From Pyropia yezoensis (lineage: Eukaryota > Rhodophyta > Bangiophyceae > Bangiales > Bangiaceae), in assembly GCA_009829735.1 (NCBI GenBank), contig CM020619.1, positions 33,272,283-33,336,282 of the forward strand: a stretch of DNA of 64,000 nt, read 5' to 3'. A model generated the notes under the pieces. That model did no database searches and was not told the DNA's origin. It was given only the letters and a program-made list of their open reading frames with translations. The position numbers were made by a program, and so were the translations under genes. Positions 33,737 to 44,430 of the stretch are shown piece by piece. How positions within the stretch are numbered: the stretch's first letter is position 1; each line of letters begins with the position of its first letter.

Positions 33737-33782
33737 ACCACCCAATCCAGCCAGTCCCGAGAGACGGGCTGGATTGGGTGGT
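33737..33782. repeat. Perfect hairpin, 16-bp stem
   Basis: ACCACCCAATCCAGCC and GGCTGGATTGGGTGGT are separated by a 14-base loop that contains CCCGAGAG. The stem is mixed-composition, so it is not a product of simple G/C bias. Confidence 0.85.
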
Positions 33783-34655
33783 GGGGAGGGGGCGGCCCTT
33801 GTGCGTGGTAGCGTGGCGGGCGAGGTCCCGGCTCGTCGCTGCCGCATCGGGTGAGAAGGGTGGCTACAAGAATCCCTGGCAGGGGCTGGCGGCAAGCGCC
33901 AGGAGCTGGCGCTGGCGGCGTCGGCGGTGCGAGGGTGGGTGTGTGGGTGGGCCAGCGGTAGCCAACCTACCAAAGTCTCTTTCATATAACACTACCTGTA
34001 GAGAACTGCTCGTTGTGGCGAGCGCAGCTCGGACTACGGCGTCGAGCCCCGTCATAGGACGCCTGGGAGGCCTTCGGCAAGACCGAAAGCAGCAGTTTTT
34101 ATCAAGCGAGCAGTTGCGTCGGTTTTACTCTGCGCTTCATCGAAGGGAGCCCGTCACAATATATGCCCGACCACCACAGGTTATTGAATTGCAGCGTGAC
34201 CTAATACAGGATCAAGCCGCGCAGCTGTTCTTGTGAGCACATTCGCACGAGGTGAAGGGACCTATATCGCCCAGAGGTCCTTCAGAACCAGTCGTACGGA
34301 CCCCGGAACACCAAAAAACGCCTCTTCAATGAAAGAATACGTGACCGCAGTCCGCGCGACCTCCGCAGAGGTGATTTCTATGCCACGGCGTGAGAGGCAA
34401 TGAGGATTTATACCCGATGTAGCACGGCTACGTACATACGTTCATGGAACGCGCTCTCTTTGTGCATTACATGAGTTGCTTGAAACGAGCTACAATGCTT
34501 TCCAAAGCCTGAGACTTGAGCTGCAAGGCGAGGGTACAACCGTCTTCCACAGGCACTCCACAGCAAAGCTATGACGCGCCGACGTTGCGCGTCGCTCAGG
34601 AGTATTAGAAAACACGAAAAACAACTTCAGAATCGGATGCAGACATCTTGTGAAG
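33783..34655. other. Transition to less GC-rich DNA
   Basis: A plus-strand open frame ending near 34236 has a protein-like tail (SSEQLRRFYSALHRREP, VIELQRDLIQDQAAQL) but no domain and no believable start. From about 34240 the sequence is mixed composition with nothing recognised. Confidence 0.35.
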
Positions 34656-35393
34656 TTAGAGGCGGCGCGCGCGCCGAATCGCAAATGTGGCCCTCGAATC
34701 GCATCCGAGTCGGTGATCCGTGCTCGCCAAACTGGCTCTTGCAATCACAGGACTGACACGTCCTGCCATAAAATCTTGCAACTGCCTACTGACTACCTTC
34801 GCGCCACTCCCCTTGCCCGCCGACTCACTGCCGCTATCGGAACCACTCCCAACGGCCCCCTTGCATACCTTGAGGTGCTCGCCCAACGCCAGGCCCGCCG
34901 CGAGCGACTTGGAGCAAGAAGGGCACACACGGAATGCGCCACATGTGCACCCAATCCACCGCTGGTCCCCACGGTACACTGGTCCGACACAAACGCCGCA
35001 GCGACGGCGCTCCCTGGCCTCGGCATTGTCAGCCGACAGGCGCTGCTGTTCCTCCCCTCTCTTCTCGCGCTCCTCGCGGCGAGCTTTCTTGGCCGCCACC
35101 TCCTTCGCGGCCTCCGCCTCCATCTCGCAGTGTCGCTCCATGAGGAGGTAGGGGGAACGCACAACGCCACGCTTGAAGACCGCCTTCCCCCTGGTTGACC
35201 CGGCGCTCAGCTTGTCCTGCCCATGCCGCTTCCCGCATCCGCTACGCGAGCGGTGGTACGCCGACGGCAGGGACGAGCAGGTCCGCTTGGTCTCAGCCGC
35301 CACGTACCTCAGCGCCTGTTCCAGGGTGTCGAAGGTGTGCCTGACGTCCTCTAGGAGCGCCAGGCACACCTCAGAGGGCGTTTTGGTCGCCAT
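34656..35393 (-). CDS. Zinc-finger protein of the 34.7-35.6 kb TIR element
   Basis: A 245-residue frame starts at the ATG of MATKTPSEVC; the upstream in-frame extension has no ATG. Residues about 90-130 form a highly charged, probably helical stretch (KKARREEREKRGEEQQR). A Cys/His cluster follows: Cys132, Cys135, Cys149, Cys151, Cys157, Cys160, His173 and Cys177, enough for two zinc ions in a RING-like or treble-clef arrangement, though the spacing is not one I can match to a named family. A Gly/Ser linker (GSGSDSGSESAGKGSG) leads to a basic tail that is encoded by the left inverted repeat itself (GCDSRATFAIRRARRL). The stop codon is formed by the TTA of the putative target duplication. No transposase signature is seen. 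The protein may bind element ends, or may be a passenger gene. Confidence 0.55.
   Translation of the reverse strand: MATKTPSEVCLALLEDVRHTFDTLEQALRYVAAETKRTCSSLPSAYHRSRSGCGKRHGQDKLSAGSTRGKAVFKRGVVRSPYLLMERHCEMEAEAAKEVAAKKARREEREKRGEEQQRLSADNAEARERRRCGVCVGPVYRGDQRWIGCTCGAFRVCPSCSKSLAAGLALGEHLKVCKGAVGSGSDSGSESAGKGSGAKVVSRQLQDFMAGRVSPVIARASLASTDHRLGCDSRATFAIRRARRL
34664..34706 (+). repeat. Left TIR of the compact element
   Basis: Starts GGCGCGCGCGCCGAATCGC and ends TCGCATCC. It also encodes the C-terminal residues of the internal ORF on the minus strand. Confidence 0.85.
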
Positions 35394-35537
35394 GGTGCGG
35401 TGACAGGGTTGAGGATGTCGGTGGCGGCGATGCAGACAGGCGGTGACCGGTGGTGGCCAGAGCAATCATCTGGATGTCAATCCCAGCGATTGGATGCCCG
35501 CCAAAACCCCGACAGGGCCCTGGTTGGCGGGAGTCTG

Positions 35538-35580
35538 GGATGCGATTCGAGGGCCACATTTGCGATTCGGCGCGCGCGCC
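35538..35580 (-). repeat. Right TIR of the compact element
   Basis: Exact reverse complement of 34664-34706, followed by TC and then TTAGA. Confidence 0.85.
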
Positions 35581-35587
35581 TCTTAGA

Positions 35588-38500
35588 TAATTTCAGCATG
35601 TCAGATCTCAGTGCAGATCCCATCATTACAATATGTGGCGGCTCACTTTAGAAAGCTCATTTTTCTCCAGAAGCCCGACCAGAGATACGTGTCCAGGAAG
35701 ATTGTCAGATCAATAGTACTCGGGACCAGAGTAGCTTCCATCACCAGCGAAACGAATACCGCCTGCGATGCGCTCTGGTCTCTGTGGCGAAGTGCTCGAC
35801 AGAAAATTCCAGTACTGGGAGCGGCACAATGCACGGCGTCCAGTCAAAAGCGCGGTGGCCCCAGCCAGCGAACCAATGCGTAGACGGATGCATACGGCGC
35901 GCACGCCAGTACCGAGAATTCACCCATTGTCCCGGGAAGTAGCCTTTTAGAACCCTATAGTACTGGACACTTTCCTCATGTCCGTTTGAACGTACGTGAC
36001 TTTTTTTTTCCACAGAAACGGGACAGCCAAGACGAGGAGGTGGAGAACAAAGAGCATGAGCAGAAAGAGTTCGTCGAGTTGCATCGACTGTTACGAGAGA
36101 ATAAGAAACTTGGCTGCGCAAAAAATTAAATCTTCTATATACCAGCTTGGACATGTCCAGCGTAATTGGCTCAAGCGTATACGCGCGCTTGTTTCAAGCA
36201 AAGTGATGGCACTCGTGCCTTTTTCGCTCAACATCCCGAGTGCTCACTTGCATCATAAGTGTGTATTCGCCGTAAGCTTGAATGGACATCACCCGAGTAC
36301 TGGCGGCCAGTACTCATGGGACTTCAGACCCGGCCGTGATACGCACAGTTTGGAAACTCAAGCGTAGCATAGAGAACCCTGTTGACTCGGATTCCGATGA
36401 GCTGTCGTTTCCCGAGCCGACGCCTCCCAGGCATGAATGGCATCAATGACATGTTTACATGAAGTTATTTGAGATTAGAAGTGAATTATTAATCGATTCA
36501 AAGTCATCTGGAGGACCTTGTATTAATCAAACCCATCTCCCAAGGTGATTACGCTAGGGCTACGCAGAAGAGAGGGATTTTTGAGTACAGGGGCAGCACC
36601 ATCATGTTCACGATAGAGCGCGGCGGGGCTTGCCTCTATGCTAGAGCTATACATCTGTCGTTGAAACGAAAGAACGCATGTGATGCACCAGACGAAGTCC
36701 TCGGCGCGCGAGCGTGCTCCCACGGGGCACGGCGGACTCTGGGTGAATGCGCGTGCTTGACATACGGCCGATGTCTGCGGCCGGGCGGCGGCCACTTCCT
36801 CCCCCCTCTTGCCAGTCCCTCGACGAGGCTGCGAGATACGGCCGCGGAGGCAGGCGCGGCGGCGCCGGCGGTCTGACCAACAAGCGATGTTGTACTGGCC
36901 CGGGGCGGACCGCCCTCCCCCCCCATCTCCCCCCAGCCGCGACACGGAGCCCTCCTGTGGGACGGTTGCCGTGCAAACTGCACGAGAGGGAACGCGGGGC
37001 ACCTCCCAACGGCAGAGTGGGAATCGCTTTAAGTAGGGAGTACTCATGTAAGGCTCTAGAAGCTCTCAAAGGGCGTTGGTTTGTCTCGCACCTGTACTCC
37101 AAAGAATGGAAAAAATGCATGTACAATGATAGAATGCAAAAAACGAATGTTGTAATCAATGGACTAGTTAAATCCTGAAAAATAAAACAATTCTTTCATC
37201 CAGGCTTCCAGGCACTTCTGCCACAAATAGTATGGATGCGTCGCCGAGGTCGTGAGGGCCCTGGGGGCGGTCCCCATGCTGGGAAAGGTGGGGGGCTTAC
37301 AGGCTTCTGTGCAGTGTGCTGATGAGATTGAAGATCAGGCCGGGCTCTCGGGCAAGCCCAAGCTGAACACATCTTTTCTTGACAGTGCCCGTTCACCACC
37401 TGGCTGTGCAATGTCCTCACGAGTGGTGACAGCGAACAGGTCCAGCGCAGTATCCCATGCTTCTTTCGCTTGTCAAGTAAGCATGCAAAAGAGCCAATAG
37501 AGCAGAGAATCCAATAACGCGAAATGTAATATGCGGTATGTTCTTTAAACTGAATTGTTTGATGCGCTGGAAACTCTTTCAGCACCCACACTGTTGCCAA
37601 AATGTGCCGCTTGCTTGTGCGCTCGTAAATGCTTATGGTTCCCGTCACGGGCTCCACGGCGCTTCCCGAGAAGTCGGCTGGCTGACCGTACATACTCATG
37701 GCCCGCCCACGGCTCCCAATACCATGCGCTGGACCAGAACTGGTACTCTTGACAACACCTTGTGCAAGCACTCGCTACGCGCACTGCGCACGATCAGCTG
37801 GGCTGTAGTTAAAAATCTTTCTGCCTTCTCGTCAACGTTTGTACATCAATATACTACTTTCCATCACCTGCCTTCTGAAGTTGAAATGATAATCGTGTGA
37901 TGACCTCTGGTGTGGTCCTGTGGACGGTGGCCGGCGTCGTGCCGAATGAGGCAGCAGCACACGCTTTGTGTCTGACCTCCCTTTGTTCCCACACGGACCC
38001 ATCTCATGCGCTCATGTCAGTGCAAAACCCCGACCAGCGACGATTCTGCTCGCCCACTCAGCCAGCTTGAGTGAGCACGGCTCATGCCTCAGCGCCTCTC
38101 GGACGACAATATCCTCACCCCCACAACCCTCGACGCCTCTTCACCAGCTCTCTCTCCATAACCTCCGATCGCACAGCGGCCGGTCCAACTGTGGTTCAAG
38201 CGCTGCGTCGCGCTCCGACGGTGGTTGCTGATGCTCATGCCGGCAGGCATGTCCACCCTTAGCCGGACACGAAGAAAACGGTTTTGAGGGCGTGGAGCTA
38301 GAGAGGTCTTGACGAGCGCTCGATCTGGCGCGCTGTAGGAGTGGGGTCCGCGTGGGAGGCCAGAGTGTAGTGGTTTCACGTTGTAGGCATCCAGCACCCA
38401 GATCACACAGAGAACTAACCTCGGGGAGGTACAGGGAGACGTGTGAGATACGGAGCCCCCAACCGTCTGGCTGGCTAAGACGTGACGAGCACGCGCCAGG

Positions 38501-39279
38501 ACGGCAGTATTCAGGCACACACAAGTTAAACCTTATGAAAGGGGACGGGAACGAGCACCCCCTGCGCGCACATATACCGTCCTCACCCCGCACCCAGCGA
38601 CCCTACACCCAGGGCCACGTGCGGGCCAATCATATCCAAAGCCAGCCGTGCCAGCAGGAATCTCCCCGCCCCCCTCCCGCGAGTCATCGCAACCAGCCGG
38701 GCAGTGCCCCGATGGCAAGTACAACAGTAAATCCCTCGACAGTCCAGAAACTCAAAAACAAAGTAGCCCCCTAGTGGGGTTAAGAATCATACAGTTGGAT
38801 TGGGCTTACGCCCACCCAAATCCGGTATCCTGTGGAGATACCGGTGTCGGTCTCGGGTCACCCCATTCCCGGGTGAGCCCAAGAATCTCAACTGGACAAA
38901 CCAACCGGGGAGCCGCGCGGTTAGCCGCGTGGCCACCCGGGGAGGCCTGCAAATATCCTTGCGTTGGCGCTGGTGGCACCGTATGACACAATCTCACCCG
39001 GGCCATGCCCTGGCGCGAATGTTGGGGATCTCTAGGTTCCCCACTCAGACCGCAGCAAGCTTTTGGCTTGCCCGTGGTGGGCGCCGATGCTTTTGCTTCC
39101 AGCCTGCTACCGAGTCGGCCATACCCGTATGGATGCCGATCGGACGATTTTCAAATCGTTCTTCCACAAGATGAACAGGTGGCGCAATGAGGCTACAAGA
39201 GACACGCACGTCTACGATTCCGACAAAACAGCCGGATCGGCCGAGATGGGCTCATGTATTGCAGCTCTCCCAACATTGG
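35588..39279. other. Less GC-rich stretch without a recognised gene
   Basis: Open frames are short (about 60-190 codons) and scattered on both strands with no domain. Local features: a small hairpin GGTATCCTGTGGAGATACC near 38826, and A/T-rich blocks near 36440-36530 and 37150-37190. Parts may be old repeat DNA, but I see no ends or coding motif. Confidence 0.4.
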
Positions 39280-39750
39280 GCGATCTGGGGAAGAACAAGA
39301 ACAACAGTCCACTGACCAATGACATGCCTCACAGGATGCCTGTCTGACCAATGAGAGCTTCAAATCTACCTCCATTGTTGGCGAACAGTACGATCTGCGA
39401 CTTTTTCAGGACGTTGAGCACATGGACGGGACAACTCGAGCGCATCAGACACCCAAGACAAGTTGGACAAATATTCCGAAGAGGAGCTACCCGAGGAGGG
39501 CGGAATCTCTGGCGAAGCCAGACGAGAGAACAACAGTGTATCGACCAATCAGCGATCGGGTCGAGGGCCACTGTGGCTGCAGCCAGTCATCAGCTAAGCG
39601 CGATCGGGCCTCTAGAGCACGCAAATAGCTCGCCCTCTGCTGCGAGCACGTGATTGGCTCACACAGTTGTTCATGCAGTGTTGTTCTTGTCCAGATCGGC
39701 CAAAATTAAGAGAACAGCCATAACTTTGATTATTCAGTTGGTGCTTTCCA
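39280..39750. repeat. Repeat family C, copy 1 (CCAAT-rich)
   Basis: By eye it is colinear with 45741-46230 in the same orientation at roughly 60-65 percent identity. Shared landmarks in order: GACCAATGAxATG, a second CCAATGA, GAACAGTxxGATC, GAxAGAACAAxAGTGT, a CCAATCA-like box, GCTGCGAGCA followed by GATTGGC, then CTTGTCCA and AAAATTA. Five or so CCAAT boxes in both orientations are kept between copies. No coding frame is shared convincingly. Confidence 0.55.
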
Positions 39751-41969
39751 GTGTTGACCATGTTTGAAATTTCGTGATGGGTGATCCCCCATGTTCGCCC
39801 CCTCCATCGCCCCATTGTCCCTTGCCCTGTTCATTCTCACAATGCTGACCCTCGGAATGCCCCAGAGCAGGCACAGCACGACTGGCGCAGCGTGTCTGTC
39901 CGTAGTTCACGCGGACGCTGAAACATGTACCACCACTGCTGGCGCAGACACCACAGGCTTTCTCGCCGCCGCCCTGGCCGCGACGCTCCCGTTCGGGTGC
40001 TAGCACGCGCCAAGAGCCTTGGGGGGTCGGTGCTGCGCTCAAGAACAATAGTGCAGGGACTGCTACGGCCACTGGCTCTGTTGCCTTCGCTGCAATGCCG
40101 AAGGACGCAGTCGACTCATCGCCGCCTTCAGCACCGTATTGGGCGGCAGGAATGTCAGAAATTAGAGCGCAGTGAGCGATTAGTTGTAGAGCGCAGTGTT
40201 TGGGCGAGGAAGTGAGAAGCGCTCTAAAGGGCGTTCTGGCAGCGAGGTCAGGCGAACTCCAGAAAACAAGATGGATGAATGAAAACACAAACTTAACACA
40301 TGAACCGATGGATTGTTTTGTATTGGATGTAGAAGTCTCTTTTTTTTCATCCATGCCAGTGACCCGTTCCTGCATCAAGGTCACAAGCGTGAGAAGTCGT
40401 GAAATTTCGGCCATGCAGCTGCTCGCCACCCCGCTGCTGGCACTCTGAGGGGTGTGGGGGGCTCGAGTTTTTCATCGCTCCATTTCTGCAATCTATCCAT
40501 CACCCGCATGCGGGTTGGGCGCGCGCGTGCGCCCCGGCGGCATGGGTGCGCGCACCGAATCGCATGCCTCTGTGGGACGGCACGTCCATGGCCCCAGGGG
40601 GCTACTTTCGTGGCGCACCCCCACGAGGAGTGCGATTGGGTAGCCGGCTTTGTCAGCGGTTGCACGTGGCGGATTTCTTGTCGCGAGAAGGCGGGAATGA
40701 ATTGGTCTCGCGGGGTTCCGTTAACTCTTTCGTTGCAGTGCGTACGCGGACATGTCCTGGAGTCTCAGCAAAAAGGAGCCGTCTACTGTACCGAACCGCG
40801 TAGAGCATTGTTCCAAAGGAGATCTATCAGCAAGTACAGTGTTGTGTCAGGCAGCCCGAGGAATCGCCCCAATCGGCGGGATAATGCACAAGAACGTGTT
40901 CCCTGACTAGGGGCAGGCACGGCGGCGGAGCAGGGAGCGGCAGGCGACTGGGAAGGGGAGGACGGTCGTGAAGAAGCAAGCAGACTGGCAGGAGGGGGGG
41001 AGATGAATCCGGAGGAAAAGGGGTGGGGGCGGCGGCGAAGTGCCTGGAGCGGGCGGCTCTGTTGGGACTGGCATACAAGACAATCAATGACAGTGCGTGC
41101 AAAGCTCTCACTCGTATCTTCCTCCCCGTCCATAACCATATCTACCGTATCATCAACCGCATCTGAGTCGCGCTCGGCATCAATCCACAGCTGCACAGCG
41201 CGCATCCGCCCACGTGCATCCACCCCAGTTAACCCGTCCGCCAGTGAAGTCTTGGCCATCAATGCTGCATTGTCTGAGACGACAATATGCGTCATCTAAA
41301 ACACAGGCAAGACGCCATTAACCTGTGGCAGATATGGTCAGTATCTGAAGGATGAGACTGTCCGCCCAGACCTCACAGCAGCTCACAGCAGAAGTCCAGA
41401 GATTGCTTTCACTGCCAGGGCCCTATTCGCGATTTGGTTAGCTTGTTTCATTCCGTCAAGTCAGAGAAGCGACACGAATCGGCTGCTGCTGGCAGGTGAG
41501 CGTTTGAGGGACTTGATGTCTGACAAATTGTGGTCCGATGCAAGGACCTGTGACCGACGACGGGCTTGAAATCGTCTGGTCGGACCCGCTCGGGCCTGCT
41601 GTGGGCTGCTCAGACAATCCACAGCGCGGATACGCCGATCCCAGTGGCTGCAGGAGAGGTCCACCTCGGCTTTTGACCACGATCACGCTCGCTGTGGACC
41701 TGCTGTGGAGTGCTGTGGAGTGCTCAGGGCCCTCAATGCCCGGGAATTGAAGAAAAATGTATCAGATTTCCCCCGGCGCCACGGCCCTCCGTTGCAACCA
41801 CCCCTCGTGCTTTGCCCTCCTGCGCCCGCGCCCCTTCGTCGCCGGCGCCCCCACCGTCCCCGCCGAGCGCATCCCCCCCGCTCCGCGCCAGGCCCTGACT
41901 CGCCCAACCTGCCCTAGACATGTGGAGCGGCGCGTCCGCCAACCCTGATATGGAGCGCTTGTTCACTGA
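39751..41969. other. Mixed DNA with one weak gene candidate
   Basis: Apart from the minus-strand frame at 40783-41295 nothing stands out. Near 41370-41400 and 41695-41725 short direct duplications occur (CTCACAGCAG twice; TGCTGTGGAG twice). Confidence 0.35.
40783..41295 (-). CDS. Hypothetical protein, weak candidate
   Basis: A 170-residue frame begins MTHIVVSDNAALMAK. The first 90 residues have normal, acidic composition (WIDAERDSDAVDDTVDMVMDG) and one CLVC pair, which suggests real coding; the second half is Pro/Ser-rich and less convincing, and the true gene may end or splice there. No family is recognised. It may be an element fragment, given its repeat-rich surroundings. Confidence 0.25.
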   Translation of the reverse strand: MTHIVVSDNAALMAKTSLADGLTGVDARGRMRAVQLWIDAERDSDAVDDTVDMVMDGEEDTSESFARTVIDCLVCQSQQSRPLQALRRRPHPFSSGFISPPPASLLASSRPSSPSQSPAAPCSAAVPAPSQGTRSCALSRRLGRFLGLPDTTLYLLIDLLWNNALRGSVQ

Positions 41970-42859
41970 TGACGCATGAGAACAAGTACGACTCTGAGGA
42001 GGAGACCGAGTCCCAGAGCATCCCCTCTACGGTGGGAAAAGACGGTGCTAAGCGAAAGAAAAAGTGAAAGCGGGATGGGCGCGGCACTCTGCAGGGCCGC
42101 CGACTGAGCCGCTAAGCGGCGAAGCGCGAACAAACTGTGACCAAGAATGATGAAGCTTTCGTGTCTTCGCCGGAGACGTCTCCCAAGGCGATGCTGAGTG
42201 TGGCCGACTCAATGGCCAAGAAGGCTACCCTAGCGGAGGCGGCGTAGCGCCTGCATAGCCGCAAGGTGTTCATCGCCTCCTTCTCTCGCCCAGAGAACAT
42301 CGACACGCTCGAAGAAAGAGACTTTCGGACGACGATGCTGCACCTTGCGATGGACCTGGGCAGAGCGTCGGCTGAGCGCGCGATCGCCGAGCGCGCTGAG
42401 CGCGAGGGAGCCGGTGCGGTTGCACCGGCCGAGAGCGCTAGCCCACCTGCCGACAAGCCGGGCAAAGCTATCGCGCGTTCATTGGCACCCGCGGATTGTG
42501 CGTCGCAGCTCGCTAGGCGCGGGACTCGTTCGATGGCAATCAAGGCTGCGCGGCCGCAAGAGGCCATCCAAGCTGTGCACGTGGACCTTCATTTGCCTGT
42601 GCAGCCCTCTTGCGCTGGAGGGGGGGGTAGTAAGCCCTCGGACGCGAGTGATGATGGCAAGGCTGACGAGGAGTGCGGTGCGGTTGAACGCGACGCGACT
42701 GACTTCGACGTCATCGAGGGTAATGACTATGACCTCGACGGCGACGACACCAATGAGCGCGACGCAATTGGCCTCAGCGGGCACCCTGACGAGGAAGAGG
42801 ACAAGAACGAGGAAAAGGACGAGGAAGAGGACTTCGAAGAGTCCCAGTGCGCCTCTTAA
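41970..42859 (+). pseudogene. Decayed gene for an acidic, helix-rich protein
   Basis: One plus-strand reading frame keeps protein-like composition from about 41970 to 42859 but is interrupted by a few stops in its first part; the intact last part is 42266-42859. Order: an acidic start (THENKYDSEEETESQS) and basic KRKKK patch; a basic AAKREQ region; an Ala-rich helical middle (LHLAMDLGRASAERAIAE); and a strongly acidic tail (PDEEEDKNEEKDEEEDFEE). The layout recalls Myb/SANT-like partner proteins that accompany Harbinger-type transposases, but no Myb repeat is visible, so this is only a hint. No ends or inverted repeats were found around it. Confidence 0.35.
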
Positions 42860-43289
42860 CGTGCTATTGTGGACTCAGCGGCTGGGAAATTGCCCCGGCA
42901 GTGTGCGTCTTGGGGTCTGCCATGGCACGTGAGGTAGCAGTTGCTGAGTAGCTCGTAGTTTTCATAGTACGTGCATGCCGTGCCGTTTTGGCAGGATGGT
43001 CGTTATTGTGTTAGTTGTAGCAGTGAATTGTCGAAGCTTCGTGGACTCCCGACGCGTACTGTAGCATGCTTTTTTTTTCGCGGGTTTGGCCGCCGGGTTG
43101 TTCTTTCGCACTGGAACACTGTGCCTTCCTCGCCTTCCTGAACACGACACAATGACATCAACCCTCCTCGGCGCAAGCGCCTCACCCCGCCTCCGCAACT
43201 AAGATCACAATTGTCGTCCCACGGTCTCTCACCCTCCGCCGAAAGCAGACGCTCACGCAGCCATGACAAATTCCTACACCCAAAACAGA

Positions 43290-43640
43290 GAGAATCCGTG
43301 CCGCCAACAGCCAGGCGCAGCCTTGCCGCCGCCGCGGCCGCAAACCTCCCCTGCTCCAACGGCAAGGCGCACCTGGGCGGCCGCCACAGCGGGCAGCAGC
43401 CACCCGGACAGCAAGCGCGGGCGGCCTTGCCGCCGCCGCAGCCACCAACATCTCTACCACGAACAGCCAGGCGCAGCCTTGCAGCCGCCGCGGCCGCCGA
43501 TGTCCCCCCCCCCCACAGCCAGAGGCGGCCTTGCCGCCGCCGCGGCCGCCAACGTCTCCTCCTCGAAGGCCAGGCGCAGCTCTGCGGCCACCGCATCGGG
43601 CAGGAGCCTCCCGACCGACAGCCAAGCGCCGCGTTGCCGC
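43290..43640 (-). repeat. Tandem Ala-codon repeat inside a repeat-family D copy
   Basis: Imperfect units of about 65-80 bases, each with CTTGCCGCCGCCGCGGCCGCC, alternate with variable spacers. Both strands stay open through it. On the minus strand it continues the frame of the family D segment to its right (AAAAARLRLAV-like units), so it may be a repeat expansion within the element. Confidence 0.6.
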
Positions 43641-43679
43641 CCCGGCCACCACCAAGGTCTCCTGTGCCTGGCATGCTCT

Positions 43680-44330
43680 TGTTGTTACTCTGTTTTTCGC
43701 CTGCTTGCTTCTTTCGTTCATTTTTGCTTCGTACACGGCGCTCTTTTGTGAGGGCTTGAAGTGCGATTCTTGGCTCATGCCGGTAAACTGGGTTACTTTT
43801 TACTGGCTGCGTCTCAATCAGATGAGCCTTAAAGTTCAGACTGGCGAGCTGAGACATATTAGCCCGTTCTTCTTTTTCCTCTGGCTCAGTCTCATGCTCT
43901 GATGCCATGTTCTGCGCTCGAAGAGGACCGCCCTTGGATCACGTTCGTCTCGGCTGGCGAGGCGTCAGGAGACTGATAAATCCATGCAGGCCACATATAC
44001 ACAAATAAAGCACCAGGCACCCAAGACATCGTCATTTTTTCAGGCGTGTGCAGCGCTTTACTATTGAGCTCAAAAAGGACACTAGACTGAATCGAGCCTG
44101 CAATAAGTACAAAACCACAAAACAGGCAACACAATTAAAGAAGGCCGGAGCACAGCCATAGGAAAGAACGGCAGAAACAATGGCGAAACGACCAGTGCTA
44201 TGCGGGCACCGGTGAAGAAGTTCAGAAGTAGAAACCATAGAAGCAAAAAAAAAAAAAATAGGCGCGGCAGGCAATGCGATCTGAAGAGAGGGATCCCGCA
44301 GCGAAGCACGAGAGATCGTGCGGAGGGGGG
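43680..44330 (-). repeat. Repeat family D, copy 1
   Basis: Read on the minus strand this matches 47735-48370 on the plus strand, colinearly. First comes a pyrimidine-rich CCTGCCGCGC-then-T-run segment, later a stretch that translates as SEHETEPEEKEERANMSQLASLN here and as a recognisable relative there, ending in LQALTxE. Identity is about 65 percent by eye at the protein-coding part. The class of element is unknown. Confidence 0.55.
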
Positions 44331-44430
44331 AGGGGTGCGTGTGCCAGAGGGATGGATGCGTCGCAGGGGGTGGGGAGCGGTGGTGGGTGTGCCGGGGGGG
44401 GTGTATGTGCCGTGAGCAGTGTGGATGTGT
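44270..44430 (-). repeat. Minisatellite-like segment duplicated in inverse at 46440-46620
   Basis: The reverse complement of this segment and the plus strand at 46440-46620 share GGCACATCCACC-type units and the closing blocks CACCACCGC and ACCCCTCCCCCCTCCGC in the same order. Confidence 0.5.

Larger units (their letters stand above)
34661..35582 (-). mobile_element. Compact 0.92-kb element with identical 43-bp TIRs
   Basis: The 43 bases at 34664-34706 are the exact reverse complement of 35538-35580. TTAGA occurs at 34656-34660 and again at 35583-35587, as expected for a 5-bp target duplication; a few bases between TTAGA and each inverted repeat differ, so the exact ends are uncertain by 2-3 bases. 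The interior holds a single zinc-finger ORF and little else. Perfect identity of the repeats suggests recent movement. The size is that of a non-autonomous element, yet it carries a gene, which is unusual. Confidence 0.75.
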
